From: Gigaspora rosea
Taxonomy: Eukaryota > Glomeromycota > Glomeromycetes > Diversisporales > Gigasporaceae
Direction: 5' to 3'
NCBI GenBank assembly: GCA_003550325.1
Contig: QKWP01000369.1
Span: forward strand, 8,730 to 72,729
DNA length: 64,000 nucleotides
Under the pieces are notes generated by a model. The model searched no databases. It was not told the DNA's origin and worked only from the letters and a program-made list of their open reading frames with translations. A program made the translations under genes and the position numbers. Positions 1-10,976 of this stretch are shown piece by piece (positions within the stretch are counted from its first letter, which is position 1; every line of letters begins with the position of its first letter).

Positions 1-559
1 GTTCCCGTCTATAAAAAAAATTTTCACTTCTAATACAAGTCCTAATTTTTACAAGTAAATCATTTAAAGTCAAATAATGAAAGTTGTCATCCTTTATATA
101 AACTACAAAGTTGTATAAGAAACTATATGTTTAAAACCAATATGTAAAGAATTCGCCAAGATATTGTAAAATATTTTTTTGGTTAAAAAAATTTCTATAA
201 AATTTAATATTTTCAGCTTATAAACAACATAATCTTTTTGTCTTATAATATAAGTTTAAGTAATTCAAAAATATAATCCTTGTTCTTAAATATTATAATA
301 CCAAATTTTATTTAAATATTTTAAATGATTAAAAAACTAGATCAGAGGTATATTTATAGTAATTATACAGGCAAATTTGCTTGCGAACTTCTACAAAGTA
401 AGAGATAGGTTTTTAGCCAATCAAAATCAATAGCACAAAAATTAGCCAATCAGAATTGATTATATAAGCACCCAAAATTGGCGCCTATATGTATAGATTG
501 GATGTCTTTACTGTTCCATACTATATAAGGCGTAATATATATATTTTATATATTTTGTT
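1..559. other. AT-rich noncoding stretch
   Basis: No open frame, repeat pair or motif that I can support. Very AT-rich with short homopolymers. It lies upstream of the MULE relic and could include its degraded 5' part. Confidence 0.5.
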
Positions 560-1900
560 TTTTTTTTGCATATTATTTTATAGAGATTATGGACAAAAAG
601 AACAGAAAAAATAATATACAGTTATATTTTTTTAATATAAGTGCTTTTTGAAGTTTTGGATAAAGAGTTTGATAATAATTTGTAGCCTTTGGTTACAAAT
701 ATATAGATGCAATTCAGCTCAAACAAGTTTAAGAATTGTGATTTCTGGAAAATATGCATTTGCCATTTTATAAAGCATAGAAATTCAAGTTCATAACAGG
801 ATAGTGTACCAAATGATAAAAAGAGAAAACCAACATTTGACTAGCTAGCATTTGTAAGGCCAAAATTAAAGTAACATGGTCTGTTTCTTCTAAAATAGTT
901 CAAATTGAATAGTTTAAAAATTCTTCAAATCATATGGGGCCGTTGCAGTAGAAAGGGCCCAAACTCCCCTAACAATCAAATTTGAGTTCTTTCAAGATTT
1001 GGATTAATCTTGAGGTGGGCTATACTTTTCAATTACAAATGGAAATTAGTTTGCATAATAAAAAATCAAGATATTTTAAAAAAAGTTTTTAGAAGACTTG
1101 TAAGTCACGAGATTACCCGATATGATCAACCAATCAAATCGCATAATTTTTGATTGACCCGGATCAGTCCGAAAAAATAAACATAATTTTTTCAAAATTA
1201 TATATTTCTGAGTTTCGGCCCTTTCTACTGCAATGGCCCCATATGTATACTATAAGTGAAAGTAATATAAATAAATGCTCAAGTACTATTCGTACCTTGG
1301 TCTCAAATAAGGCAGTTAAGATTACGCACCAGTAGCAATTACTAGCATAGTTAAAGAGTTTGCAAAAATTGATTTAAGACTAAATAATAGCATTGAATAT
1401 CTAAAATATAGAAAGATAGCAAATATAAAATATAAACTCCAGGGGCCTATGAATGCATATTTAGAAAATAGTACAAGTTTAAGAACAGATATAGCTAAAA
1501 TCTTGATATTTAAAAAGTGAGGAATATCATATAGATATTATCATATTTCTCAATGATCCACAAATTAAATAAAATATACAGAAAGTATAATTTTTATGAA
1601 TTCTTGCCAAATAAAAACAATTTAGTACCACAGTTGGCTCATATTAATAGATTCGACACACAAGACAAATAAATATAGTTGAAAGCTCTTCACTTTGTTT
1701 ATCCAAGACAACTACGGATATTGGAAAAGCGGTTCATATTTTTTCATGTATACTGAAAATAGTGAGACCATCGTAATGGCGCTACAATTAATTCAAAGAA
1801 AATGCCACGATTGGACTTCCTAGTACATTTTAATCAACCAAAACAGTACCAAAGCTAATAGTATAAAAAAAGCTTTTCCTGGTATATCACCAAAATTTGC
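560..1900 (+). pseudogene. MULE-type transposase relic, copy 1
   Basis: Non-functional remnant of a Mutator-like (MULE) transposase. The readable block at about 1440-1860 corresponds to the segment with residues like GIIFMNF, HGW.TLMDS..KTN and NYGCW that is common in AM-fungal MULE proteins; the function is inferred from this family resemblance. The same DNA occurs at 38258-42240, where one block of 79 codons is still open. This copy has several stops and no long frame. It continues a little beyond the point where copy 2 breaks off (coding for residues like SIKKAFPGIS near 1857-1890). A foldback element at 936-1240 splits it. Comparison with copy 2 gives the target site. Confidence 0.6.
936..1240. 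mobile_element. Foldback MITE in MULE relic
   Basis: Terminal inverted repeats begin GGGGCCGTTGCAGTAGAAAG on the left and read GGGGCCATTGCAGTAGAAAG from the right. The related MULE copy near 38703 lacks this DNA, so it is an insertion; the flanks suggest a 4-bp duplication ATAT. No coding frame. Short relatives sit at 38378-38446 and 63793-63862. Superfamily not assigned. Confidence 0.7.
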
Positions 1901-2379
1901 ACAGGGATTACTATTGATTTTTATCGATTATTGGATAGTAATCGATTTAAATTCCCTTTGACAAGGACTATCAATTAAGATATAATTGGTAATAATCAGT
2001 AATAATTGATAGATATCAGATTAAAAATCATAAATAATAATACTTTTATACTGTATATTTATTTTTAAACATTTTATAGATTTTCATATGATTTCGCAAG
2101 TTTTCACAAGGTTTTACAATTTAATATAAAATTTATATTTTTTTATTTATTATTATTTACAGTATTATTATTTTTTTCTTTTGACACTACTGCCAGTATC
2201 ACTTTTTTGGTGAGTTATAATGACCATAGTTATCATTTTTATTTTTACCGATTGTAACCCAATTTCTTCTGGCTTGTTTTTACACCACCCAAAAGCGACC
2301 TATTGTACTGACCACTATAGTGGCCAGATATCTTTGCAAGCAATTTTCAAACTACAACTCCTATGATTTCATGTTGTAT
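1901..2379. other. Noncoding stretch before LTR element
   Basis: No gene seen. At 1920-2030 there are imperfect inverted repeats around ATCGATTA-like words; similar words occur near 10180-10300 and 38100-38240. This may be a worn dispersed repeat. Confidence 0.35.
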
Positions 2380-2851
2380 TGTAAAATAGTGGGTAACTTT
2401 GGTTTGATATAGTCATGTGTGCGGTCATGTGATACTATCGAACCCTTCGTCGAACAGTCACAATAGTTATCCTAGTCAACATATTTTATTTGTTGTGGTA
2501 TTTAATTACTTGTTTATACATCTCTATTTGTTTATTTATTCGTTTCACTACCCTGTAAACTGTTTACTTCGTCGTTATGCATATCATCATTATGCATCAT
2601 TCGTTATGCATATGATCATTATGTATAAGATTATTACATTAGGTATTGAATCTTTTATAAACAGTTTCAAGATAGTATAGAATTATAAATATAAAAGGAT
2701 GAAAGAATCCTTTTGTAAGAAGAGGATCATAATAATAAAGGATGTTGATCCACTGTCATGACTAACAACTATCTAATAAAGAGCCTCTTAGTCTTGATTT
2801 TCTTCTAAAAAAGACCTATTTTATAAAACATAATTAAACATTTCGGTTACA
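2380..2851 (+). repeat. 5' LTR
   Basis: 472 bp, starts TGTAAAATAG and ends GGTTACA. It is the unbroken reference for the right LTR, which is 470 bp once its MITE and one copy of the target site are removed. The two copies differ at many positions, so the insertion is old. Confidence 0.85.
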
Positions 2852-2874
2852 TTTGGCGACGACAATAGGACCAC
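2852..2874 (+). other. Primer-binding site
   Basis: TTTGGCGACGACAATAGGAC follows the 5' LTR directly. The complement of TGGCGACGACA would be a tRNA 3' end with CCA, discriminator G and a 7-nt acceptor strand. A G discriminator fits a serine tRNA, but that is inference. Confidence 0.6.
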
Positions 2875-2907
2875 CAGATCGTCTACTTGAAAAAATTCGA
2901 TTTTAAA

Positions 2908-3057
2908 ATGGCTATGTCCTACAAAATTGAATACTCGATCCATAGTTCCTTCATTGAACTTTGTCACGTTTCTGTAACTAGTAAAAAAAAAAACATTTTG
3001 CCCAACAAAGTCCCTAAAATTAAAATGATTAGTACCCCAGCACAAAAACAAAAATAG
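2908..3057 (+). pseudogene. Possible gag start remnant, 49 codons
   Basis: ATG about 55 bp after the LTR opens a lysine-rich 49-codon frame ending at TAG. Its place just behind the PBS is where gag begins in LTR elements. There is no recognisable domain, and downstream sequence is broken in all frames. It could be chance. Confidence 0.25.
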
Positions 3058-3289
3058 AAGAAAAAGTCGTGTTTAGCTTTAGAAGTTCAATGTTTTATGC
3101 CTCTCAAATGCCGTTTTATGTTTTGGAAGAAACTCTTACGTCCTACATTCTGATTTGATCCTTCAAGTTTCGTAAACTTCCAACGAAACCCTAAGTTGTT
3201 TTGTTTCATTGTAGTTTTTAAACATATCGCTCTAGAAGAAAGAAAAGTCTAATTAATAAAGATACACAAAAAAAAAAAGTAGCTTTATA

Positions 3290-3630
3290 TAGTCAACCCT
3301 CCATAAATGCAACCTCCATAAATGCAATACCTCTCTAAATGCACATTTTTTTCTATTCCATAAAATGTTATTAGTGCTAAATGCACGTTCTATATTCTGT
3401 AAATGCACGTTCTCTTGAATAACATTTTATATCACACTAACCTCCCTAAATGCATGTGGCCAATCAAATTTTAGTATTTAAGATAGGTTATACATTTTGG
3501 TAGAAGTTATACAAACTTGATAATCTAATTTTTAAAAGCTGCAATTTAATTGGCTCTCTCTAAATGCAAACCTCCCTAAATGCACGTTGTAGGCTTGTCC
3601 CTACGAGTTGCATTTATGGAGGGTTGACTG
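3290..3630. mobile_element. Pogo-like MITE (TA target)
   Basis: 341 bp. The ends AGTCAACCCTCCATAAATGC are perfect inverted repeats, flanked by TA on both sides (3288-3289 and 3631-3632). The AGTCAACC tip and TA duplication match the pogo/Fot1 branch of Tc1-mariner. The interior is studded with repeats of CTAAATGCA. No coding frame. It is inserted inside the LTR element. Confidence 0.85.
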
Positions 3631-4384
3631 TACTTATCTTTTCAGAATCTTTTTCCCATCCAGAAGGAGGGCTAAACCTGAAATAAGAACAGAAAAGTCT
3701 TATATTCCAAAAATACCACTATCCCAAGTTCAAATTTCGGTAAAGTAGAAAACATTTCGGGTATCGTTTCATATAAAAACAAATAAAAGAAGCACTGACT
3801 AAATTTTGTAAAGGCTTACCTAAAGTTCCGGGAGCTCAAATAAGAACCGGAAAAAGAGATCACTTGCGGGAATACCTGAGAAGAGCGAAAAAAGAGCTAG
3901 TTAATAAAAACTATAGACAAAAAAAAAATACTGTACAAACAAGAAGAAAAAGAAGACATACCTAACTCAAAAACAAAAGAATTTCAAGCTGGACAAGCTC
4001 TAAGAATCTCAGTCCGAAGTAGTTGAAAGGATCCCACTGACCATACTAAACTAAAAGATCCTTTAGTGGATTTGAAATTATTCATAGAAGAAAAACCCCA
4101 AACTGAAGTACCGAACAAAAAAAAGGAGATTGAATTAAAAATAGATCATTAATTGACTTATAAATATGGTGGTCATGGGAGTGCCGTCACAAGGACAAAA
4201 AAAAACGTGCGTACCGAATCTTCTAAAGTTCGAATAAGTTCTAAGGATAAATAGACAAATAATTCGAAATTTAATGACGCGAAGAAACTAAACTTAAATA
4301 TCTATCGATGACAATCCAAGTTCTAAATGCGAGGTTATATATTTCTTTTTAGACAAGTTATTTTTTTTTATTTCTTTTATTTAG

Positions 4385-5095
4385 AACTTTGGTTACAGGT
4401 AATCCAACGTGCAAAACCCTACTAGCAGGGCTAGTAATTTTATGTGTTTTACATAATATCCCAGAATTCACATAAATACGCCTATATCATATAATTTGGT
4501 ATTTATCACTGCAGAATAGTACATAATATGCCAATTTATAAGAATTGTCACATAAATTGCCAATTTATTGGCAAGTTAATATATAAAATTTAACAGATCC
4601 TGTATCTTCCAATATAGAATTTGAATGAACTCAAATTATGTGCAAAGCTATAAAAATTTTTCGAAACAGAATCCGGAAAGTTCAGACAAATTTTTTAGTA
4701 TGTATACAGTATGTATACCACAGAATTACGCATAATTTTGTAAGCATGCCACAGAATCACAAATAATTGCCAAGTATATTGCAGAATCGTACATAATTTG
4801 GCAAATATGGCTTATATCACATTATATAATTTAAATTCTGTTACCACATAATTTTGATTTTGTCATCGCAGAAAATTACTGGCCCTGCCTAATAGTTTAT
4901 TTTTTTTAGAGTTTTGGTTACAGGTAATTTGACATGCAAAAACCCTACTAGCTTATTTTTTTTTCAGGTTTTGGTTACGGGTAATCTGAGGTATAAAACC
5001 CCTATTAGTTTTTGGTTACAGGTAATTCGAGGTACAAAACCCTATTAGTTCTGGTTACAGGTAAACCAAGGAAACAAAACCCTATGAATTGTATT
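4385..5095 (+). repeat. Direct repeat array, ~40-60 bp units
   Basis: Five units carry a core like GTTTTGGTTACAGGTAAT followed by CAAAACCCTATTAG, starting near 4388, 4912, 4968, 5012 and 5050. The first is separated from the rest by the hAT-like insertion at 4426-4887. The array lies in the 3' internal part of the LTR element. Function unknown. Confidence 0.75.
4426..4887. mobile_element. hAT-like non-autonomous element
   Basis: 462 bp. Terminal repeats CAGGGCTAGTAATTTT / CAGGGCCAGTAATTTT. Flanking 8-bp sites are CCTACTAG and CCTAATAG, one mismatch. CAGGG tips and 8-bp duplications are typical of hAT. The interior repeats words like CATAATTTGCCA and CACAGAAT. No coding frame. Confidence 0.8.
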
Positions 5096-5211
5096 AGTTT
5101 TTTTTTTTATTTTATTTTATTATTTAGTTATTATTTTTTTTTATATAAATAGAGATTTATTATAGAATGTCTTAATTACTGGTTGATTATACTCGGAGGA
5201 TCTTGCATTTT

Positions 5212-5224
5212 GAAGGAGAGGGAA
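5212..5224 (+). other. Polypurine tract
   Basis: GAAGGAGAGGGAA lies directly upstream of the right LTR, the expected plus-strand primer of an LTR element. Confidence 0.75.
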
Positions 5225-5225
5225 T

Positions 5226-6063
5226 TATAAAATAGTAGGTAACTTTGGTTTTGATATGGTCACGTGTGCGGTTACGTGATACCATCGAACCCTTTGTCGA
5301 ACAGTCACAATAGTTATCCTAGTTGACATATTTTATTTGATATAGTATTTAAAGGTAGAGTGTAACGTAGATCATTTTTAATAGTAATCACGTTGCAAAT
5401 TATGCAAATCATAACAAATCATATGATGATCATATGATTTACATAGATTCTAACCAATCAGAGTTGATAATTTATGTAGATCTCCTCGTAAAAATTAATA
5501 ACTCCTCGCAAAATTTTATAGTATTGAAAAATTGAAAAATATATTGAAATATTCTTGTTTATATTTACATAAGATTAAAAATCAATTTTTAAATTGTTTT
5601 CGACTAATTTATTTTAATTTTTAAAATTATTCTAACTTTGTTTATATAAACCGCTGATTTTTGTATGTACAACAAATAATTCGGCATTTATATTTATATT
5701 GTATTACACTATACCTTTAATTATTTGTTTATATGTCTCTATTTGTTTATTTATTTATTTATTCATTTCACTACTCTGTAAACTGTTTATGCATATCATC
5801 ATTATGCATCATTCATTACGCATATAATCATTATGCATAAGATCGTTACGTTAGGTATTGAATCTTTTATAAACAGTCTCAAGATAGTATAAAATTATAA
5901 ATATAAAAGGATGAAAGAATCCTTTTGTGAGAGGAGAATCATGATAATAAAGGATGTTGATCTACTGTCATGACTAACAACTATCTAATAAAGAGCCTAT
6001 TAGTCTTGATTTTCTTCTAAAAAAGACCTATTTTATAAAACATAATTAAACATTTCGGTTACA
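5226..6063 (+). repeat. 3' LTR, interrupted
   Basis: Matches the 5' LTR across its length. The leading TG has become TA. It is 838 bp because a 364-bp MITE and its 4-bp duplication are inside; the remaining 470 bp agrees with the 472 bp partner. Confidence 0.85.
5353..5716. mobile_element. MITE with TTAA duplication
   Basis: 364 bp inside the 3' LTR. Ends AGGTAGAGTGTAA and, inverted, AGGTATAGTGTAA. Flanked by TTAA (5349-5352, 5717-5720); the intact partner LTR has a single TTAA at the matching place. TTAA targets are used by piggyBac-type transposases, though the tip is not the usual CCY. No coding frame; the centre has ATCATATGAT-like palindromes. Confidence 0.85.
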
Positions 6064-6106
6064 GTATTTATAATATTCAGACTTCAGTCTTATATTACTA
6101 TATATA

Positions 6107-6337
6107 AGGATGAAATTGTTTCAGGTTCTAAAACCCGAAATTAAAATTTGAAGACAAAATTGTTTTTGACCTATTTTATTTGAAAAACGAAATTATTAGA
6201 TACTTTTTTTGAATAGACGAAATTATAAGAAATATATTTATATAAATTTTATTTGCTCTTCCTTATAAAAAATTTTAATTTTTTCTAATGAAGACAAATA
6301 GGCCTTTTTCAAAAATCAATTTCGGTGGCATTACTAC
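6107..6337 (+). repeat. Dispersed ~230-bp repeat, copy 1
   Basis: Runs from AAGGATGAAATTG to TTTCGGTGGCATTACTA. An inverted copy lies at 63531-63753. No coding frame or convincing terminal inverted repeat. Nature unknown. Confidence 0.7.
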
Positions 6338-6339
6338 AC

Positions 6340-6600
6340 ATTACGTCTCATGACTTTGGTTATTCCAAATCGGGGTTTGGCACAGCTCTCATCGCTATAG
6401 CCTCGATTGCAGATTACTGCTTATTCTAGGAATTAATTTTGTTGATTAATATCCTGGGTCCCTTTATTCCATAGTGTTGTAGTTTCCTAATTTAGCCTAG
6501 CCTGGCTGGCTTTCTTACAAACTGTCACCACTTAAATTTGAATCAGCAACTTTGTAATTTGAGACCTTGGAGCATAACCACTATGCTATTGAACCTAATC
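6340..6600 (-). mobile_element. Possible tRNA-derived SINE
   Basis: On the minus strand, TAGCATAGTGGTTATGC resembles an A box and GATTCAAATTTAAG a B box about 40 nt further, the spacing of an RNA polymerase III promoter. The DNA downstream is less AT-rich than its surroundings. No clear tail or target duplication was found, so this is tentative. Confidence 0.45.
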
Positions 6601-6673
6601 TTCTTATTTATTATTATTATTATATTTTATATTTTAAATTATATATATTTTTAATTAATATTATTGTTCGGAG

Positions 6674-7578
6674 TAGTGCTTCAATCAATATCCTGATTAA
6701 TTCGGATAGATCTAACAATTCAGATTAAATTTGGATATTCGGATTATTAATTTTATATGGATAGATTTGTAATATATATCGGATTAAGGATAAGGATGAT
6801 CCGAATTGTAATCCTAGATGTTGTATAATCCTAGACGTTGTTATGATAACTGCAGAAAACTTAGTAAGAAAAATAAATTTTAAATTATTATTAAAAGTTT
6901 AAGGTATCACTTATAATAGTATAAATTATTAACAACCTTTTTTTTTATCGTTATTTTTGCATTGTGTATATTAGTTATAGAAACTAACTGGTTTTAATTT
7001 CATTTAGAATAATATGCTTTAAAAAAATAGCAAGGCTTACAGTACTAATATGCATAGTATCATTAAATTAGTACAATCTGGATCTTGATTACAAAGGGTT
7101 CATTTAACATAATGATAATGTATATATCAGATAAATTAGCAGAGGTCTTTTTAATTTTTAATAGCTGCTTTGCCTTGCTTAATACATTGAAAATGCATCA
7201 AATATGATCTGGGTTTATATGAGGAAAGATTCTTTTGCCACAAGAGGTTGTTCTCCTCATGTAAACCTGTATTAAAAATCAAAAAAGACCTCTACTAGCT
7301 AAATCAAAGAGCTTGTGAATACAATAAATATGCAATTAATTGCAACTACACATGTTAGACATCTAAAATAAGCAGTTACTGACGTATTTAGCTTGTCTCA
7401 AATGCGTTAAATAACTTTATTCTATATGAAGTAATTTGAGTTCTTTACGTACCTATACTTTTTTTACAGATTGAATCTGAATTTATTCAATTCAGATTAT
7501 ATTCGAATTAAACCGGATATGTAAAATAGAATTTGAATTTAATCTGAATGGCCCCTAAAAAGTAGAATCAAAGCTCTA
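6674..7578. mobile_element. hAT-like non-autonomous element
   Basis: 905 bp. Ends TAGTGCTTCAATC and, inverted, TAGAGCTTTGATTC. Flanks GTTCGGAG and GTCTGGAG, 8 bp with two mismatches. Subterminal regions repeat words like TCGGATT and TCAGATTAAAT. The centre holds a second foldback (7136-7302). No transposase. Confidence 0.65.
7136..7302. mobile_element. Small foldback element
   Basis: Inverted repeats around AGAGGTCTTTTTAATTTTTA (left) and AGAGGTCTTTTTTGATTTTTA (right, inverted), with a second inner palindrome GTTTATATGAGGA / TCCTCATGTAAAC. It lies inside the element at 6674-7578. Confidence 0.55.
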
Positions 7579-7586
7579 GTCTGGAG

Positions 7587-7916
7587 TAGTGATTTGAACT
7601 GAGAAAATTTTTCTTATTCGGTTAACCGAACCGAAATATCTGGTGTCAACTGATTCAACTGAATAAGATTACTTCACGTTTACTTTTGGGAATTCTAGAA
7701 CCTTTACTCAAATTTTTGTCTCGTCTACTATGTTCATTCATTTTCTTTTCAGAACTTTTCGGGACCTTTGCTCTTTTATGATGTCATTTCATTTTATTAG
7801 CCGATTCCCAACTAGTTGTACAGGTTAACCGATTAAGCATTTACCCAACCGGCAACTCGAAATTTATTTGGTTCAGGTCAGTTAACCGATTATAGCCCAA
7901 CCGGTTCAAATCACTA
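7587..7916. mobile_element. hAT-like MITE with GGTTAACCG motifs
   Basis: 330 bp. Ends TAGTGATTTGAACTG and, inverted, TAGTGATTTGAACCG. Perfect 8-bp duplication GTCTGGAG (7579-7586 and 7917-7924). The interior repeats the short palindromic word GGTTAACCG. No coding frame. Its target is the 3' duplication of the neighbouring element. Confidence 0.85.
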
Positions 7917-8064
7917 GTCTGGAGCAAAATGAAGGTCCTTTAGTTTCTACATATCATGATATAAAAGTTATTTTCTTGATGCATTACCTATTAAAATATC
8001 AAAAACACAATTTTGCACTTTCCGTTTGTCTACTTACATGATTTTTAAATTATTTTAATTGGCC

Positions 8065-8508
8065 AATTTATGAAATTGATAATAACTTTTGATCCACAGA
8101 TCCATTCTGATGATTTAACTATCAAAATGTTCATCTCGATGAGATGATTCTAACAAGCCCAAGTTTTTAAAACCAATCACAAGATCCCAAAATCATTTAT
8201 CACTAAGTAAATTTCTTTACTATTGAATAACTTTTGATATACCAGACTGTTTTGGATAATTTAATCACCAAAATGTTTATCTCACTAAGACGAACATTTT
8301 TGTGGTTAAATTATCCAAAACATTCTAGTGAATCAAAAGTTATTCAATAGTAAAGCAATTTACTTAGTGATAAACAATCTTGGGATTCTGTAATTGAATT
8401 TTAACGATTTTGAACTTGTTAGAATCTTCTCATCGAGATGAACATTTTGATAGTTAAATCATCCAAAACGGACTCGTGGATCAAAAGTTATTTCTAATTC
8501 CATAAATT
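8065..8508. mobile_element. Long foldback, ~200-bp arms
   Basis: Left and right halves are near-complete reverse complements with the centre near 8287. The arms carry the block TGATGATTTAACTA..AAAATGTTCATCT that recurs in other foldbacks of this window (30.8, 31.3, 40.1, 56.7, 59.4 kb). No coding frame; end points approximate. Confidence 0.75.
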
Positions 8509-8689
8509 AGAATATATATAAAATTTATAGTACAAGAAATAAAATTGAGTTTTAGACAAACAATACTATACTTTTATCTAGTAAATAGCAAACTTTTTTA
8601 ATTATTATATTTATATAAATATTTAGCTCTAGACAAACAATGCTATGCATTTACCTAGTATATTATTATATATTCTTTATGAAAAAAAT

Positions 8690-9190
8690 TGAAAAGAATA
8701 ACAAAAAAAAATAAATCCAAAAAAAACTGAACCTCAAAAAAAAATAATGAAAAAAACAAAACCGAAAAAATAGTAATATTTTAAACTACTTTCGCACTTT
8801 GTCACATAATACTAGCTTACGCACTTATTTTTCTCACCCTGCAATTAGCTATTATTTCTCTTCTTCTTTGTTTTAACTATCATATTCGCTAATATTCACT
8901 AATATTCTAATATTTGCTAATATTCACACATATTCGCTATTTCCTAAAATGAAAAAATAACAAAAAATAAAACCAAAAAAAACTGAACCCAAAAAAAAAT
9001 AATGAAAAAAATGAAAATGAAAAAATAGTAATATTTTAACTTATTTTTGCACTTCATCGTATAATACTAGCTCTATACACTTATTTTCTCACCTTGCAGT
9101 TAGCTATTATTTCTTTTCTTCTTTGTTTTAACTATCATATTCGCTCATATTCACTAATATTCACTCATATTCACTACTTTCTAAAATGTA
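8690..9190 (+). repeat. Tandem duplication, ~255-bp unit
   Basis: The words AACTGAACC (8725, 8981) and TTTTAACTATCATATTCGC (8871, 9126) repeat 255-256 bp apart, and the DNA between them matches throughout. Two units. The unit holds an ATATTCGCTAATATTCACT microsatellite-like tract. No gene. Confidence 0.75.
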
Positions 9191-10297
9191 TTGGTGTTTT
9201 TGCAAATTGTTAGAGAATTCTTGGAAAGTGGCGGAGAAGTTAGAGTTGGTGTTCTTGTAAAGTGCCGGTAAAGTCAGGTTGTATTTTTGCAAAATTCTGA
9301 AGAAAGTTAGAAATAAATAAAATAAATTAAAATTAAAAAATAAGTCAAAAAAACATCTGAAAAACAAAATATATAAGCAAACTTAATAAAAAAAATAAAT
9401 AAAGCCCCAAATCTCTATTTCTCTAAAGTCAGAGTTCGCATTCTTGCAAATTCAAAAATTGCCAAAGTCAAGTTGTGTTTTTGTAAAGTGCTAGATTAAC
9501 TTGCAAAAACTTGCAAAAACTTGCGCAAACTTGCGCTTAATTAAATTATTTCATCAAAAAAGCATGTTTTTGCAAAGTACTAGAATAAAATAAATTAATA
9601 AAAAAAAATTTAAAAAAAAAAACAAAAAACAAAAAACAAAAAGTATCAAACAAAAAAATAAATATACAAAACTTGCGAAAACTTGTAAAAACTTGTGAAA
9701 ACTTGCATCTAACTAAATCATTTCCCTAAAAAAGTATTTTAGAAGTGTTCCTACAAAGTGTCGAAAGTTTGAGTTAGCTTGTGAAGTCAAATTAGTGTAC
9801 TTGCAAAGTGCCAAAAAGTTGTTGGTTTTCTTACAAAGAGCTAGTGTTCTTGTAAAGTTTCAAATAAAATCCATAAAAAAACAAAATTAAAAAAGAAATC
9901 AAAAAAATGACAAAAACAAAAAAAAAACAAAATGAAATAAAAAAATCTGAATAGAAGATCTAATTTATAAACAAAAGAACTAATCTGATCTAATACAAAA
10001 TTTTAGATTAATTTCGATACATCATACAACATTTTTAAATATTTCAAAAATATAGTTCAATATATGCTTGGTATGGCCCAGATTACAAATCTACTAATCC
10101 AGCTTGGTTTTATAATTCTAAAATATTTTGAAATATTTCAAAACTACTAAGTTACAATTAGTAACTTATACAATTGTTATTTATCGATTCAGATGAATAC
10201 AATAACAATTGATTAGCAGATGATTAACAATTTATATTTTAATTATGATATTTATTGATTATAAATATATATTGATTTATAACAAGTTAATCGATAT
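9191..10297. repeat. Degenerate minisatellite-like noncoding DNA
   Basis: From 9190 to 9860, words like GTGTTCTTGCAAAGTGCC and AAAACTTGCAAAAACTTGC recur at irregular spacing, separated by A-rich tracts. From 9960 to 10297 only AT-rich DNA with ATCGATT-type words is seen. No gene supported. Confidence 0.5.
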
Positions 10298-10818
10298 TGT
10301 AATATAGTAATTTTAGGCAAGAAACTATATCACTTGACTTAACGTATAAGAGAGTAAGAAATGTATATAAGAGCGCTGCCAGGAATCAGCTGATTTGATT
10401 TTGGCCAAAATTTTGACCCCTCTATTTTAGTCAGGTCTTCATATTAAATTTCCAGTTTTTCAGTCCTTCCTAGGAAATCAGCTGATTTCTGGCCCTCCCC
10501 TAATATAAAAGAAATCAAAAAAATAAATCCAAGATTAATAATACTAAAAGAATATTTTCAACCAAGTATTAAGAAGAATAATAATTTAACAAGATTTGTA
10601 AACAACAACCAAAAATAAAGAACCTTTATAAGATAGATAAAGGATCAAAGAATATAAAGATAATGGCTTTATATTAAATGGAATAATATCAGTTTATTAA
10701 ATATAAGATTTTTAAGTACAAATATTTTTGTAAAGGAAAAGAATTAAAGAACAGAACCTGCTCTGCCTTGGGAGAAAAGGTAGGGTTTATATATCTGTAG
10801 AAACTTGGGATTTTCACA
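10298..10818 (-). repeat. 3' LTR, interrupted by a MITE
   Basis: 521 bp, TGTAATATAG to TTTTCACA as read on the plus strand. Minus the 130-bp MITE and its 3-bp duplication it is 388 bp, against 390 bp for the partner. Confidence 0.88.
10371..10500. mobile_element. PIF-like MITE in LTR
   Basis: 130 bp. Ends GAGCGCTGCCAGGAATCAGC and, inverted, GGGGAGGGCCAGAAATCAGC. TAA on both sides, single in the partner LTR (near 22920). TAA/TTA 3-bp duplications are the PIF/Harbinger habit. No coding. Confidence 0.85.
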
Positions 10819-10976
10819 ATAACGTACTAAGATAACGTTCTAATATAACATACTAAAATAACGTACTAAGATAATGTACTAAGATATTGTACTAAGATAA
10901 TGTACTATGATAACATACTATGATAACATACTAAGATAATGTACTATAATAATATACTATGATAACGTACTAAGAT
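10819..10976 (+). repeat. Minisatellite of ~13-bp units
   Basis: About a dozen units of GATAATGTACTAA and variants, starting at the inner edge of the 3' LTR. It sits where the polypurine tract should be. Confidence 0.85.

Larger units (their letters stand above)
2380..6063 (+). mobile_element. Degenerate LTR retrotransposon (plus strand)
   Basis: The two LTRs (2380-2851 and 5226-6063) are direct repeats. A primer-binding site follows the left LTR and a purine-rich tract (GAAGGAGAGGGAA) sits immediately before the right one, which fixes plus-strand orientation. The flanks GTAT (2376-2379) and GTAT (6064-6067) suit a 4-bp duplication. The interior is only about 2.4 kb, and about 0.8 kb of it is a pogo-like and a hAT-like insertion. 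No protease, RT or integrase is readable. The stretch 3640-4380 is codon-like but broken in every frame. Its PBS resembles that of the element at 10298-23234, so both probably belong to one gypsy lineage; this one is non-autonomous or deleted. Confidence 0.85.
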
